Of a DNA stretch of 64,000 nt, positions 25,500-34,600 are shown one piece after another. The translations under genes and the position numbers were made by a program. The stretch is from NCBI RefSeq assembly GCF_000720725.1, contig NZ_JOCQ01000023.1, positions 1-64,000 of the forward strand, written 5' to 3'. A model generated the notes under the pieces. That model had not been told where the DNA came from. It saw only the letters and a list, made by a program, of their open reading frames with translations, and ran no database searches. Position 1 is the first letter of the stretch, and each line of letters starts with the position of its first letter. Origin of the DNA: Streptomyces rimosus subsp. rimosus (GTDB lineage Bacteria; Actinomycetota; Actinomycetes; Streptomycetales; Streptomycetaceae).

Positions 25500-26357
25500 T
25501 CACCCGGCGAACTCGGGCTGCACCAGCCCCCGTCCGGCGTCCGGCACCACCAGCAGCGAGCCGCCGAGCGGCGCTTCGCCCGGCCCGCCGCGCGCCGTGG
25601 TGACGTACAGGTCGGTGAGCCCGGCACCGCCGAACGCGCAGGCCGTGGGGCGGGCGACCGGCATCGGGAGCACCCGCTCCAGCACCCCGTCGGGCGTGTA
25701 GTGCCGTACCTGCGCGCCCCCGAACATGGCCACCCACACACCGCCCTCGGCGTCCACGGCCAGCCCGTCCGGATAGCCCGCCGTCCCTGCCGGCTCCTCG
25801 ATCTCCACGAAGGGGCGGCGGCCGGTCACCAGGCCCTCGTCCGTGACGTCGAAGACATCCACCCGCCGGGTCGGGGTGTCGATGTAGTACATCCGCCGGC
25901 CGTCCGGGCTCCATCCCGTGCCGTTGCTCACCGTGACGTCCGACAAAACACGCGTCGCGCTGCCGTCCGGCGCGATCCGGGTGAGCGTGCCGCGCCCCGG
26001 CGACTCGTCGTACGCCATGGTGCCCGCCCACAGCGACCCGTCGGGCGCCACGGCGGCGTCATTGCCGCGCCGCCCCGCCACGGGCTCGCGGCACAGCCAC
26101 GTGAACGCGCCGTCCGCGTCGTACGCGCCGACGCCGTCCCGCAGGTTGACGATCAGTCCGCCTGCCGCACGGGGCTTGGCCGCGCCGACGTGCTGTTCGG
26201 TGGCCAGCACGGTGCGGCGGCCGGTGGCCGGGTCGAGGGTGTGGACGCGGGCGGAGAGGATGTCCACCCAGATCAGCCGCCCGGCGCGGGCATCCCACGT
26301 GGGCCCCTCGCCGAGCCGGGCGGGTGCGGCGACGGCGACCTCCCAGGCCCTGGTCAC
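25500..26357 (-). CDS. SMP-30/gluconolactonase-like sugar lactonase
   Basis: 285 residues of six-bladed propeller type: LGEGPTWDARAGRLIWVDI (with the metal-binding Glu), RGNDAAVAPDGSLWAGTM, VSNGTGWSPDGRRMYYIDT and GYPDGLAVDAEGGVWVA (metal-binding Asn and Asp). It should open an aldonolactone to the acid that the dehydratase at 16854 would use. Its GTG overlaps the TGA of the IclR gene (GTGA), so regulator and enzyme are cotranscribed. Confidence 0.9.
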   Translation of the reverse strand: MTRAWEVAVAAPARLGEGPTWDARAGRLIWVDILSARVHTLDPATGRRTVLATEQHVGAAKPRAAGGLIVNLRDGVGAYDADGAFTWLCREPVAGRRGNDAAVAPDGSLWAGTMAYDESPGRGTLTRIAPDGSATRVLSDVTVSNGTGWSPDGRRMYYIDTPTRRVDVFDVTDEGLVTGRRPFVEIEEPAGTAGYPDGLAVDAEGGVWVAMFGGAQVRHYTPDGVLERVLPMPVARPTACAFGGAGLTDLYVTTARGGPGEAPLGGSLLVVPDAGRGLVQPEFAG

Positions 26358-27127
26358 GGCTGCCCCCGGTGGCCGAGCCGCGCGGACAGCTCGTCGGCGC
26401 CCTTGCGGGCCAGTCCGGCCAGTTCGGCGCACCGCTCCTCGCTCCACCGGATCATCGGCACCGAGACGCTGAGCGCCGCCACGACCCGCCCGGACCGGTC
26501 CCGTACGGGCGCGGCCACGCAGCTCACGTCCGGGTTGGACTCCTGCTGCTCCACCGCCACGCCCCGGTCCCGGATCAGCGCGAGCTGGGTGTGCAGCTCC
26601 GCGGGCGAGGTGACGCTGTGCTCCGTCATGGCCGTCAGCTCGCCGTCCGCCGGGATGCGTTCGGCCAGCGCGGTCTCCGGGAGCGAGGCCAGCAGCATCT
26701 TGCCGACGGCGGTGCAGTGCGCGGGCAGCCGCCGCCCCGCCGCGGACACCATCCGTACCGCGTGGGTGCTGTCCACCTTGGCGACGTAGATGACATCGGC
26801 CCCTTCGAGGAGCGCGAGGTGCACGGTCTCGCCGCAGGTCTCGGCGACCTCGCGGGCCACCCGCTGCCCCTCGGCCGCCAGGTCAAGCTGTTCGGCGTAC
26901 CGGCTGCCGAGCTGGTAGGCGCGCACGCCGAGCCGGAAGCGCCCCGGCTGCTCGGGCACGTACGCCAGGTAGTTGCGCGCGACGAGCGTGCTGACCAGCT
27001 CGTGCACGCTGGTGCGCGGCAGGCCGAGCCTGCGGGTGATGTCGGGGGCGGACAGCGTGCCGTCCCCGTCGAGGAAGAGCTCCAGTATGTCCAGCGCCCG
27101 CGTCACCGCGGGTACGAGCCGCCCCAT
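26354..27127 (-). CDS. IclR-family transcriptional regulator
   Basis: 257 residues from the ATG at 27127, which has GAGGAG upstream and gives the family's usual length. The N-terminal winged helix is clear (VTRALDILELFLDGDGTLSAPDITRRLGLPRTSVHELVSTL), then a GAF-like effector domain with RLGVRAYQLGSRY and a late PVRDRSGRVVAALSVSVP. IclR proteins near sugar-acid genes usually repress them and respond to a pathway intermediate. It is the likely regulator of the ATATCGAAC-marked genes and of its own operon through the palindrome at 27181. Confidence 0.88.
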   Translation of the reverse strand: MGRLVPAVTRALDILELFLDGDGTLSAPDITRRLGLPRTSVHELVSTLVARNYLAYVPEQPGRFRLGVRAYQLGSRYAEQLDLAAEGQRVAREVAETCGETVHLALLEGADVIYVAKVDSTHAVRMVSAAGRRLPAHCTAVGKMLLASLPETALAERIPADGELTAMTEHSVTSPAELHTQLALIRDRGVAVEQQESNPDVSCVAAPVRDRSGRVVAALSVSVPMIRWSEERCAELAGLARKGADELSARLGHRGQP

Positions 27128-27180
27128 GCGCTGCCGCTCCTCATCCGTCACCGGACCGGCCGACCGGGCCGGTCGTTCGG

Positions 27181-27203
27181 GATACCGGCCAACCGCCGGT
27201 ATC
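27181..27203. promoter_or_regulatory. Perfect palindrome upstream of the IclR gene
   Basis: GATACCGGC (27181-27189) and GCCGGTATC (27195-27203) form a perfect inverted repeat with a 5-base centre, 54 bases before the chosen IclR start. It is a good autoregulatory operator candidate. It differs from ATATCGAAC apart from the GATA core. Confidence 0.45.
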
Positions 27204-27352
27204 ACGGACGCACCCTAGTGCGCGCCCCCACCCTCGGCAACGGAATCGCCGGTCCGCGGCAGGTGTGTCCGATACTGGCCCCGGCCGGCCGTTTCCGCAG
27301 CCCGTGCGGGGGCCGCTGGACGGGGCGCCGACACCTGAGGGGGGATCAGGAC

Positions 27353-29134
27353 ATGGACGTGGCGGAGAGCACGGACGGTACGGACGGAACGGGCGGTCAG
27401 GCCCCGGAGCGGCGGGGGCTGCGCTGGGACCTGGAGGAGTTCCGGCGGCTGGTCGCGGGCATCGAGGCGGGAACGAGCCTGGAAGAACTCGGGGCCGGGC
27501 ACCAGCGGGGCGTGTCCGGAATGCGCTGGGCCGTACGGCAGCTGGTCCCTCCCGAGGAGGCTTCCGACGGGGAAGCGGCCGCCGCGTGGCTGGCCCGGCG
27601 GCTCGCCGACGGCCCGTACGACTGGCAGGCCCGGCTGGAGGAGTCCCGGCGGGCGCGGGCGGCGGGGAAGAAGGGCAGGGCGACGGCCGTACGGACGCGC
27701 CCGGAAGCCTGTGAACCGGCCGCGGTCGTGGCGGTCTGGCAGGAGGTGACCGGGCACCGGCTGACGCCCGGACGCCGCGCCGAATTCCTGAACCGTACGG
27801 CGGTCCGGGCCCTCACCGCCCATCCGGAGGAAACGTTGCGGCCGGTGGCCCGGCGGCTCTGGCAGACGTACGGACAGCTCCTCCTCGACGCCTGGCTGCT
27901 GGACACCGTGTGTCCGGGCTACGCGACCGCCGACCTGTCGTGGGAAGCGGTCGCCGACGGCGTACCGGACACGGCCACCGTGCTGCGCGACCTTGCCGCC
28001 GCGGCCGTCGACGAGCTGCGCGACGCCCGCGCCCACGCGGTCCTCTGCCGTCGGCTCGGGCTCGACGGGCACGAACCGCGGAGCCAGCCGGTCATAGCGC
28101 AGGAGTTCACGCTGTCACGGCAGCGCATCAGCCAGCTCCAGGCCCGCGGCATCATCCGGATCCGCACCGGCCGCGAACCGGCCACCCGGGCCCTGCGCGA
28201 TGTCGTGGCCGCCCTCCTGAACGAGGACCGGCCGGGCCGGCCGCACACCGCCGAACGGCTCCTGACCGTCGCCGGGACGGCGTTCCCCGGCGCACCGCTC
28301 AACCCCGCGGGCCTGATACCGGCCGGGCTCGCCGGCAAGAACGACGCCGAGGCCAGACAGCTGCTCAAGGAGGCGGCCGGGGTGCTCGCCGAGCGCCGCA
28401 AGGAGGAGCGGCGCCTCCAACGGCTGGCCGACCGCGCGGAGCGCGCCTCCACCCGCTGGGCCGCCCTCGCCGCGGCGACCCACTGGTTCGGCGCACCGGG
28501 CGCCGCCCCGGACCCGGCGGAACTGACCGCGCTGCGCGAGGTCAACCCACGGGAGCACTCCGGCACCTGGTACAGCTCCAGGCTCGGGCGCGAGGTGCAG
28601 TACGAGTCGCAGACCGAACTCCAGGTCATCCACCTCCTCGACCACGCCGGCCAGATAGCCCACTACCAGGAGCAGCCGCTCGCCATCGGCTACCGGCACG
28701 CGGGCCGGGCCCGCTCGTACTACCCCGACTTCCTCGCGGTCACCACCGAAGGGCACGCCGTACTGATCGAGGCCAAACCGCAGTGCGACATCCCGCTCGC
28801 CGTCAACCTGGCCAAGTACCGGGCGGCGGCCGAACTCTGCGCGCGCAACGGCTGGGGCCTGCTGATCACCGACGGCACCCGCACCCTCCGGGACCTCGAA
28901 CGCCACCCGGTCGCCCCGGAACTGGAGCAAGGACTCCGGGCCGCCCTGGCGACCAGGGAGCTGACCTGGCCCGACGTACGCGACATCACCCGCGGCACCC
29001 CGTTCACCTCGCTCGATCTGGCGGCACTGGTCCTGCGCAACGGCTGGCAGTGGGAACTGGGGCCGTACCGGCTGCGGGCGGGGCGAGAGGGTGAGCGGTG
29101 GATCGGCGCGCCCGCGCAGCCGCCCGTCAGGTGA
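27353..29134 (+). CDS. TnsA-like endonuclease-domain protein with HTH region
   Basis: 593 residues. The N-terminal half is helical and includes a sigma-region-4-like helix-turn-helix (about 243-270; VIAQEFTLSRQRISQLQ). The C-terminal part (about 400-560) looks like the catalytic domain of TnsA: QTELQVIHLLD, HYQEQPLAIGY, SYYPDFLAV and VLIEAKP. This yields a PD-(D/E)xK set of Glu422, Asp459, Glu473 and Lys475. Tn7 TnsA nicks transposon 5' ends with TnsB; no TnsB, C, D or E gene is in this window, so this is a solo form of unknown role, perhaps a restriction- or defence-like nuclease. The ATG at 27353 is the first with codon-biased sequence. Confidence 0.75.
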   Translation: MDVAESTDGTDGTGGQAPERRGLRWDLEEFRRLVAGIEAGTSLEELGAGHQRGVSGMRWAVRQLVPPEEASDGEAAAAWLARRLADGPYDWQARLEESRRARAAGKKGRATAVRTRPEACEPAAVVAVWQEVTGHRLTPGRRAEFLNRTAVRALTAHPEETLRPVARRLWQTYGQLLLDAWLLDTVCPGYATADLSWEAVADGVPDTATVLRDLAAAAVDELRDARAHAVLCRRLGLDGHEPRSQPVIAQEFTLSRQRISQLQARGIIRIRTGREPATRALRDVVAALLNEDRPGRPHTAERLLTVAGTAFPGAPLNPAGLIPAGLAGKNDAEARQLLKEAAGVLAERRKEERRLQRLADRAERASTRWAALAAATHWFGAPGAAPDPAELTALREVNPREHSGTWYSSRLGREVQYESQTELQVIHLLDHAGQIAHYQEQPLAIGYRHAGRARSYYPDFLAVTTEGHAVLIEAKPQCDIPLAVNLAKYRAAAELCARNGWGLLITDGTRTLRDLERHPVAPELEQGLRAALATRELTWPDVRDITRGTPFTSLDLAALVLRNGWQWELGPYRLRAGREGERWIGAPAQPPVR

Positions 29135-30056
29135 GTTCCAGTACCGCCTTCCCGTGCAGGCGCCGCTCCAGCAGAGCGGCGACGGCGTCGGCCGCCTCGT
29201 CCCAGCCGCCGCGCCAGGAGATCTGCGGGTCGAGCTCGCCGTCCGCCACCTGGCTCGCGAGCCAGCTGAGGTCGGGCGCCAGCTCCGGGCATTCCAGCAG
29301 GTGGAAGGCGGCCAGCGAACGGCCGTGCCGGCCCTCGTCGCCGTAGAGCACACCGACGGGGAAGTGCTCGGGCACGTTCGCGGAGTGGCCGACGGCGATG
29401 AGGGTGCCGCCTCCGGCCAGCATGGTGAACGCGTCCACGAGCTGCGGCCCGCCGACCATGTCCAGCACGCCGTGCACGAGCCCGGAGAGCTGGGAGGGGG
29501 CGGACAGCACCTGGTGCGCGCCCAGTTCGCGCAGGCCCGGGCCCTGGGTCTCGGGCGAGCCCGTCGTCGCGATGACCTCGGCGCCGCCGCGCCGGGCGAG
29601 CTGGACGGCGTACCGGCCGACGCCGCCCGTGGCACCGGTGATCAGGACGCGCCGGCCCAGGATCGGGCCGAGCGCGTGCAGGGCCCGCAGCGCGCTGGTG
29701 GCCGCGACCGGGATGGTGCTGATGGCGCCGAGATCGGCTCCGTGCGGCACCTCTCCGAGCAAGCCGGTGTCCACGGCCCGCAGTTCGGCCCAGCCGCCGT
29801 CGGGGCCGAGCGTGACCACGGGCGTGCCGGCAGCGGGGCCCGAGCCGTCGGCCGCCGCCCGCTCCACGATCCCGGCCGCGTCCCAGCCCGGCACCGTGCC
29901 GTCGGCCGCGCGCTCGACCCCGAACTTGACCTCCCCGTAGTTCAGCGAGGTCGCCGTCACCCTGACCAGCGCCTGGTGCGGAGCCGGCTCGGGATCCGGG
30001 GCCTCGCCGAGGCGCAGTCCGGAGGGGGACGAGTGGTCGATGAGCAGCGCGCGCAT
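29127..30056 (-). CDS. NADPH:quinone oxidoreductase-like MDR enzyme (zinc-free)
   Basis: 309 residues. The N-terminal GroES-like part lacks cysteine zinc ligands (TSLNYGEVKFG), and the Rossmann domain has VLITGATGGVGRYAVQLARRGGAEVIATTG, as in QOR-type reductases. It probably reduces quinones or enals using NADPH. It is divergent from a TetR gene around a perfect inverted repeat, which implies that TetR represses it. The 3' end overlaps the nuclease gene by eight bases, convergent. Confidence 0.88.
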   Translation of the reverse strand: MRALLIDHSSPSGLRLGEAPDPEPAPHQALVRVTATSLNYGEVKFGVERAADGTVPGWDAAGIVERAAADGSGPAAGTPVVTLGPDGGWAELRAVDTGLLGEVPHGADLGAISTIPVAATSALRALHALGPILGRRVLITGATGGVGRYAVQLARRGGAEVIATTGSPETQGPGLRELGAHQVLSAPSQLSGLVHGVLDMVGGPQLVDAFTMLAGGGTLIAVGHSANVPEHFPVGVLYGDEGRHGRSLAAFHLLECPELAPDLSWLASQVADGELDPQISWRGGWDEAADAVAALLERRLHGKAVLELT

Positions 30057-30108
30057 GGTCGTTCGCCTTTCGGTGATCGGCAACGTACGGCCCCAGAGTG
30101 CCGGTGAC

Positions 30109-30137
30109 CGGCATTTGCCGTCAACCCGCAAATGCCG
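30109..30137. promoter_or_regulatory. Perfect inverted repeat, probable TetR operator
   Basis: CGGCATTTGC (30109-30118) and GCAAATGCCG (30128-30137) are exact reverse complements around a 9-base spacer. The site sits in the 104-base gap between the divergent oxidoreductase and TetR genes, where it could control both. Confidence 0.65.
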
Positions 30138-30160
30138 TGCGCCTGCACACGGTTGGTACG

Positions 30161-30859
30161 ATGGCCGCCATGGCGGGAACGGACAAGGCGACGGCGGCCG
30201 GGGCGACCACGAATCTGCGCGAGCGCAAGAAGCAGCGCACCCGGCAGCGGCTGATCGACACCGCGCTCGAACTGTTCACGGAGCGCGGCTTCGACAAGAC
30301 GACCCTCGACGACCTCTGCGACGCCGTCGAGATCTCCCAGCGCACCTTCTTCCGCAACTTCGCCGGCAAGGAGGATGTCGCCCTGGCCCCCACCCACGAC
30401 CTGTGGCTGGCCTGCCTCGACGAGCTGGAGACCCGTCCCCTGGCCCCGCAGGGCACCCCCTTGCTGGGGCTCATCCAAGCCGCGCTGCTGGACGCTCTGG
30501 AGCGGGTGGCGGACGACAGGTGGACACACCGCGTCGCGCTCAGCCGCCAGTTGGCCGAGAAGACGCCCTCCATGGACGTGCGCGGACGGCAGTTCTGCGA
30601 CCGCACCAGCCGCTCCATCCTCGACGTCCTGCACCGCCGGCTGGAGCTGCCGTCCTCCACGGACCCCCGCGCCCTGCGCGCACGGCTCGCGCTCGACATG
30701 GCGGTCGCGGCCTTCCACCAGGCCCTCAGCGACTGGTCGGCCCGCCAGGGACAGCAGGGGCCACCCAGCCACCGGCAGCTCGCCGCCGACCTGCGGAGCG
30801 CGTTCGCGGCCCTGCCCGAAGCGCTTGCCCTCGACGCCCGGCCGGTGGCCGACTCGTAG
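30161..30859 (+). CDS. TetR-family regulator divergent from an oxidoreductase
   Basis: 232 residues from the ATG at 30161 (an alternative ATG is at 30170). HTH: RLIDTALELFTERGFDKTTLDDLCDAVEISQRTFFRNFAGKEDV, typical of TetR. The ligand domain is helical (WTHRVALSRQLAEKTPSM, ARLALDMAVAAFHQAL). It is likely to bind the inverted repeat at 30109 and respond to a toxic electrophile or quinone handled by the adjacent enzyme; that is inference from arrangement. Confidence 0.9.
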   Translation: MAAMAGTDKATAAGATTNLRERKKQRTRQRLIDTALELFTERGFDKTTLDDLCDAVEISQRTFFRNFAGKEDVALAPTHDLWLACLDELETRPLAPQGTPLLGLIQAALLDALERVADDRWTHRVALSRQLAEKTPSMDVRGRQFCDRTSRSILDVLHRRLELPSSTDPRALRARLALDMAVAAFHQALSDWSARQGQQGPPSHRQLAADLRSAFAALPEALALDARPVADS

Positions 30860-30894
30860 GCGCGGAGCCGCGCCCGCTGGAAGCAGCCGTTGTC

Positions 30895-30981
30895 GGGCAC
30901 CGCCTCGTACCCGCGTTCACGGAGCTTGCCGACCACTTTGCCGCCGATGAGGCCGGTGCATCCGATGACCACGATCTTCAC
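30895..30981 (-). pseudogene. Truncated NAD(P)-binding (NmrA/epimerase-like) gene, 5' fragment
   Basis: A GTG at 30981 with AAGGAG upstream begins a textbook Rossmann start: VKIVVIGCTGLIGGKVVGKL, then RERGYEAV. After about 28 residues the sequence stops resembling the family and runs into the 3' end of the TetR gene. The start signals are intact and the rest is lost, so this is a gene remnant. Confidence 0.7.
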
Positions 30982-31664
30982 GTCGCGTACTCCTTGGACT
31001 GACCGCGGCCCGCATGGCTCGCCGAAGAGAGGCCCCATGGTGCTCCGCGCCCCGACATGCCCGGTGAGCACCGATCAGAGCACATCCCCATGGATACGGC
31101 TGCCCGTTCGGTGATCCGTCTAGCCCGGCGGAGGCTCACGGTCAGCGGTCTTGCGCGAGACGTTCCGGCGAGCCCGCCACCCTTGCCACCGCACCCATAG
31201 CTCGTACGCCCTCCTGAAAACCGACAAAGCGACCGCCAACAGCACGGCGGAGAAGAACCGGATCACCGAACCCCCTGCGATTTCGCACCGTCACACCACA
31301 CCACTTCAGCTTTCCCGGCCGGTGCGGAAATCCCGTCCCCTCACCCGCCATCGGAGGCAGGCGGAAGAAAGCCGCGTATCGGATCGGGACGGAATTCGCG
31401 GCAACCGCCCATCGGCCGGTCCGTGCGCGGCCCGGAAACGAAAGCCCGGTCGCAAGCATCGGGCACACGATCCGAATATCTGTCTTCTCGTGCTGTTGGG
31501 TAGCCCGTTAGAGGGACGGCATGCTTGCCGTGCGCGGAGGTTGTGGTCAGGATGCGCTGACGTCGGCCAAGCAGCCCAGAGGGGCATCGGCGTACGGCGG
31601 GCTCTTCCTTGCGCCCGGCGGGTGCGTTCGTGCCGCCCTCGCATTCATCCGCAGTGAGAGGCAT
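30982..31664. other. Intergenic region upstream of the first PKS
   Basis: 683 bases without a supported gene. GC content falls at about 31180-31320. A short inverted repeat ACGGCA/TGCCGT (31516-31521, 31526-31531) lies 134 bases before the PKS start. No clear BTAD-regulator heptad repeats or promoter boxes are seen. A minus-strand open frame at 31142-31468 lacks coding character. Confidence 0.5.
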
Positions 31665-34600
31665 ATGACAGTCAACTCCCCTGATGTGTCCACCCCCGAT
31701 CGGGGCATTGCGGTGATCGGAGCGGCGTGCCGTCTGCCGGGTGGCATCACCGGCCTCGGCGAGCTCTGGACGACACTGTCGGACGGCGCGGACCGGGTGA
31801 CGGAAATTCCGGAGAACCGGTTCGAGGTGGACCGGTTCGTCGATTCCAGCATGCCGCGGCCGGGGAAAAGTTATACGCGTGCGGGTGGTTTTCTGGGGGA
31901 TGTCAGCGGTTTCGACGCCGCTTACTTCGGAATTTCGCCCAAGGAAGCGGCGCAGATGGACCCGCAGCACCGTCTGCTGCTGGAGCTGGCCGTCGAGGCG
32001 TGTGACGACGCCGGGGTGGCGCCCGCCGCGCTGGCGGGTTCCGACACCGCCGTGTACGTGGGGATCTCGGACCAGTCCTACGGCGCGCTGCAGATGACGA
32101 TGCCGGAGAGCGTCAACGCGTACACCATGTCCGGGTCCGCGTCGTCCATCGCCGCCAACCGGCTGTCGCACTTCTTCGACCTGCACGGACCGAGCCTGAT
32201 CGTCGACACCGCGTGCTCGTCGTCACTGGTCGCCCTGGCCGAGGCGTGCCGGGCGCTGCGGGACGGCACCAGCCGCGCCGCCCTCGTCGGCGGCGTCAAC
32301 CTGCTGATCAGTCCGTACCACTTCGTGGGCTTCTCGCAGGCGGCGATGCTCTCGCCCAGCGGGCGCTGCCGTTCCTTCTCGGCGGACGCCGACGGCTATG
32401 TCCGGGCCGAGGGCGGGGGCATGGTCCTGCTCAAGAGGCTTCCCGACGCGCAGGCCGACGGGGACCGGATCGACGCGGTGATCGTCGATTGCGCCGCCAA
32501 CAGCGACGGACGCACGCCCGGTCTGGCGCTGCCCCGTATGGCGGCCCAGCGCGACCTGCTGGAGGACGTCTACGCCCGCGCCGGGGTGCATGCGGACGAC
32601 ATCGCGTACATCGAGGCGCACGGCACCGGCACTCCCGTGGGAGACCCCATCGAAGCCGAGGCCATCGGGCGGGCGCTGGGCGTCCACCGCACCGTCGGCG
32701 CGCTGCCGATCGGCTCGGTCAAGTCCAACCTGGGGCACTTGGAGCCCGCTTCGGGAATCGCCGGTCTGCTCAAGGCCCTTCTGGTGCTGCGGCACGACGT
32801 CATTCCCCCGTCGCTGCACGCCGCGGCCCTCAACCCGCACATCGACTTCGACCGGCTGCGGCTCCGTCTGGTCGATGACGCCTGCCCGGCGGGCCTCACG
32901 GAGCGCTCGGTGATCGGCGTCAACTCCTTCGGGTTCGGCGGCGCCAACGCCCACGCCGTCCTGGCCCCCGCCCCGGCCACCGGCCGGGTACGCGCCGTAC
33001 CGCCTGCTGCGGCGGCTCTTCCCGTGGTGGTCTCGGCCCGGTCCAGGAACGCGCTCGACGAGGCGCTGCTCCGGACGGTGCAGCAGCTGGCGGCAGCCGA
33101 CGCGCGGGAGTTCTACGACCTCGCGTGGACATCGAGCAGCCGGCGCGGCCTGCACCCGCTGCGCGCGGTGGTGCTCGCCTCGTCCCCGGGCGAGGCGGCG
33201 GCCGGGCTGTCGCAGCTCGTGGAGAAGCCGGCGGCCGAACCGGCCGTCGAAGAGCCGCCCGCGGTGGACGAGCCGCCCGCCGCCACGGAGCCGCCCGCGA
33301 TCGACGAACCGCCCGCCGTCGAAGAACCGTTCACGGAGGCCGCCTCTCCCCCGGCCCCGGAACCGCCGCAGGCACAGCGGGCCGAGGCGGTCCGCGACGG
33401 ACGTCCGGTCTTCGTCTACTGCGGCAACGGCGCCCAGTGGGCGGGCATGGGCGCGGATCTGCTGCACAAGGACACCACCTTCCGTTCCGCGTTCACCGCC
33501 GTGGACGCGGCACTGCTGCCGGTACTGGGCTGGTCCGTACTGAGCGAACTCGAACTGCCCACGGACCAGTGGCGCCTGGCGCGGACCGAGGTGGCGCAGC
33601 CCCTGCTGTTCGCGGTGCAGATCGCTGTGACGGCGATGCTGCGCCACCAGGGCATCGAGCCCGCCGCCGTACTCGGGCACAGCGTCGGTGAGATCGCCGC
33701 GGCGCACGTGGCCGGGGCCCTGTCGCTGCCCGAGGCCGCGTGCGTCATCGCCGTCCGCGGACGCGCCCAGGCCGCCACGGCGGGGCAGGGCCGCATGGCG
33801 GCCCTCACCCTGTCCGCCGCGCAGGCCGAGGAGCTGCTGGACGGCCGGCCGCAGGTGGAGATCGCCTGCGTGAACACCGCCCGCGACGTGACGGTGTCCG
33901 GCCCGGCCGCCGATGTGGAAGCACTGGTCGAGCACTGCGCCGACCACGATGTGGCCGCTGTCCTGCTCGACTTGGACCATGCCTTCCACAGCCGCGCCAT
34001 GGACCCCGTCCGCGAGCGCGTACTCGCCGGCCTGGCAGATCTGCGGCCGCGGGAGACCGCCATCCCGATGATCTCCGCCGTGACCGGGCAGCGGATGGCG
34101 GACGGTGAACCCGACGCCGCGTACTGGTGGCGCAACGTGCGCGACACCGTACGGTTCGAGCCCGCGGTGGCGGGTCTGCTGGCCGAGGGGTACGACGTGT
34201 TCGTCGATGTCGGGCCGCATCCGATCGTACGTCCGTACCTGCGGCGTACGGCGGCTGCTTCGCCCGGCCCGGTGGCCGTCGTCCCCACGCTCCTCCGCGA
34301 CGGCGACGGCGTACGGCAGATGCAGGCCGCCGCCACCCGTCTGATCGCCGCCGGGGCCCGTGCCGACCGGAGCGCGCACTTCCCCGTCCCCGGCGGGGTC
34401 GCCCGCCTGCCCGCCTACCCCTGGCAGCGCGAGCGGCACTGGCACGGCGAGCGCTGCGCCTGGACCGGCGGCCTCGGCGAGTACGATCACCCGCTGCTGG
34501 GCGTACGCACGGCCCATTCCGAACCGACCTGGTACGGGACCGTCGAGCCCGCCCTGGTCCCGTGGCTGGCCGACCACCGCGTCGCGGGCGCGGTGCTCCT

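Noticed and set aside
27353..29134. A Tn7-like transposon
   Set aside because: Only a TnsA-like domain is present; no TnsB/C/D/E genes or terminal repeats are seen nearby.
31142..31468. Minus-strand 108-residue open frame upstream of the first PKS
   Set aside because: Random-like composition, no ribosome site, no family resemblance and weak codon bias.
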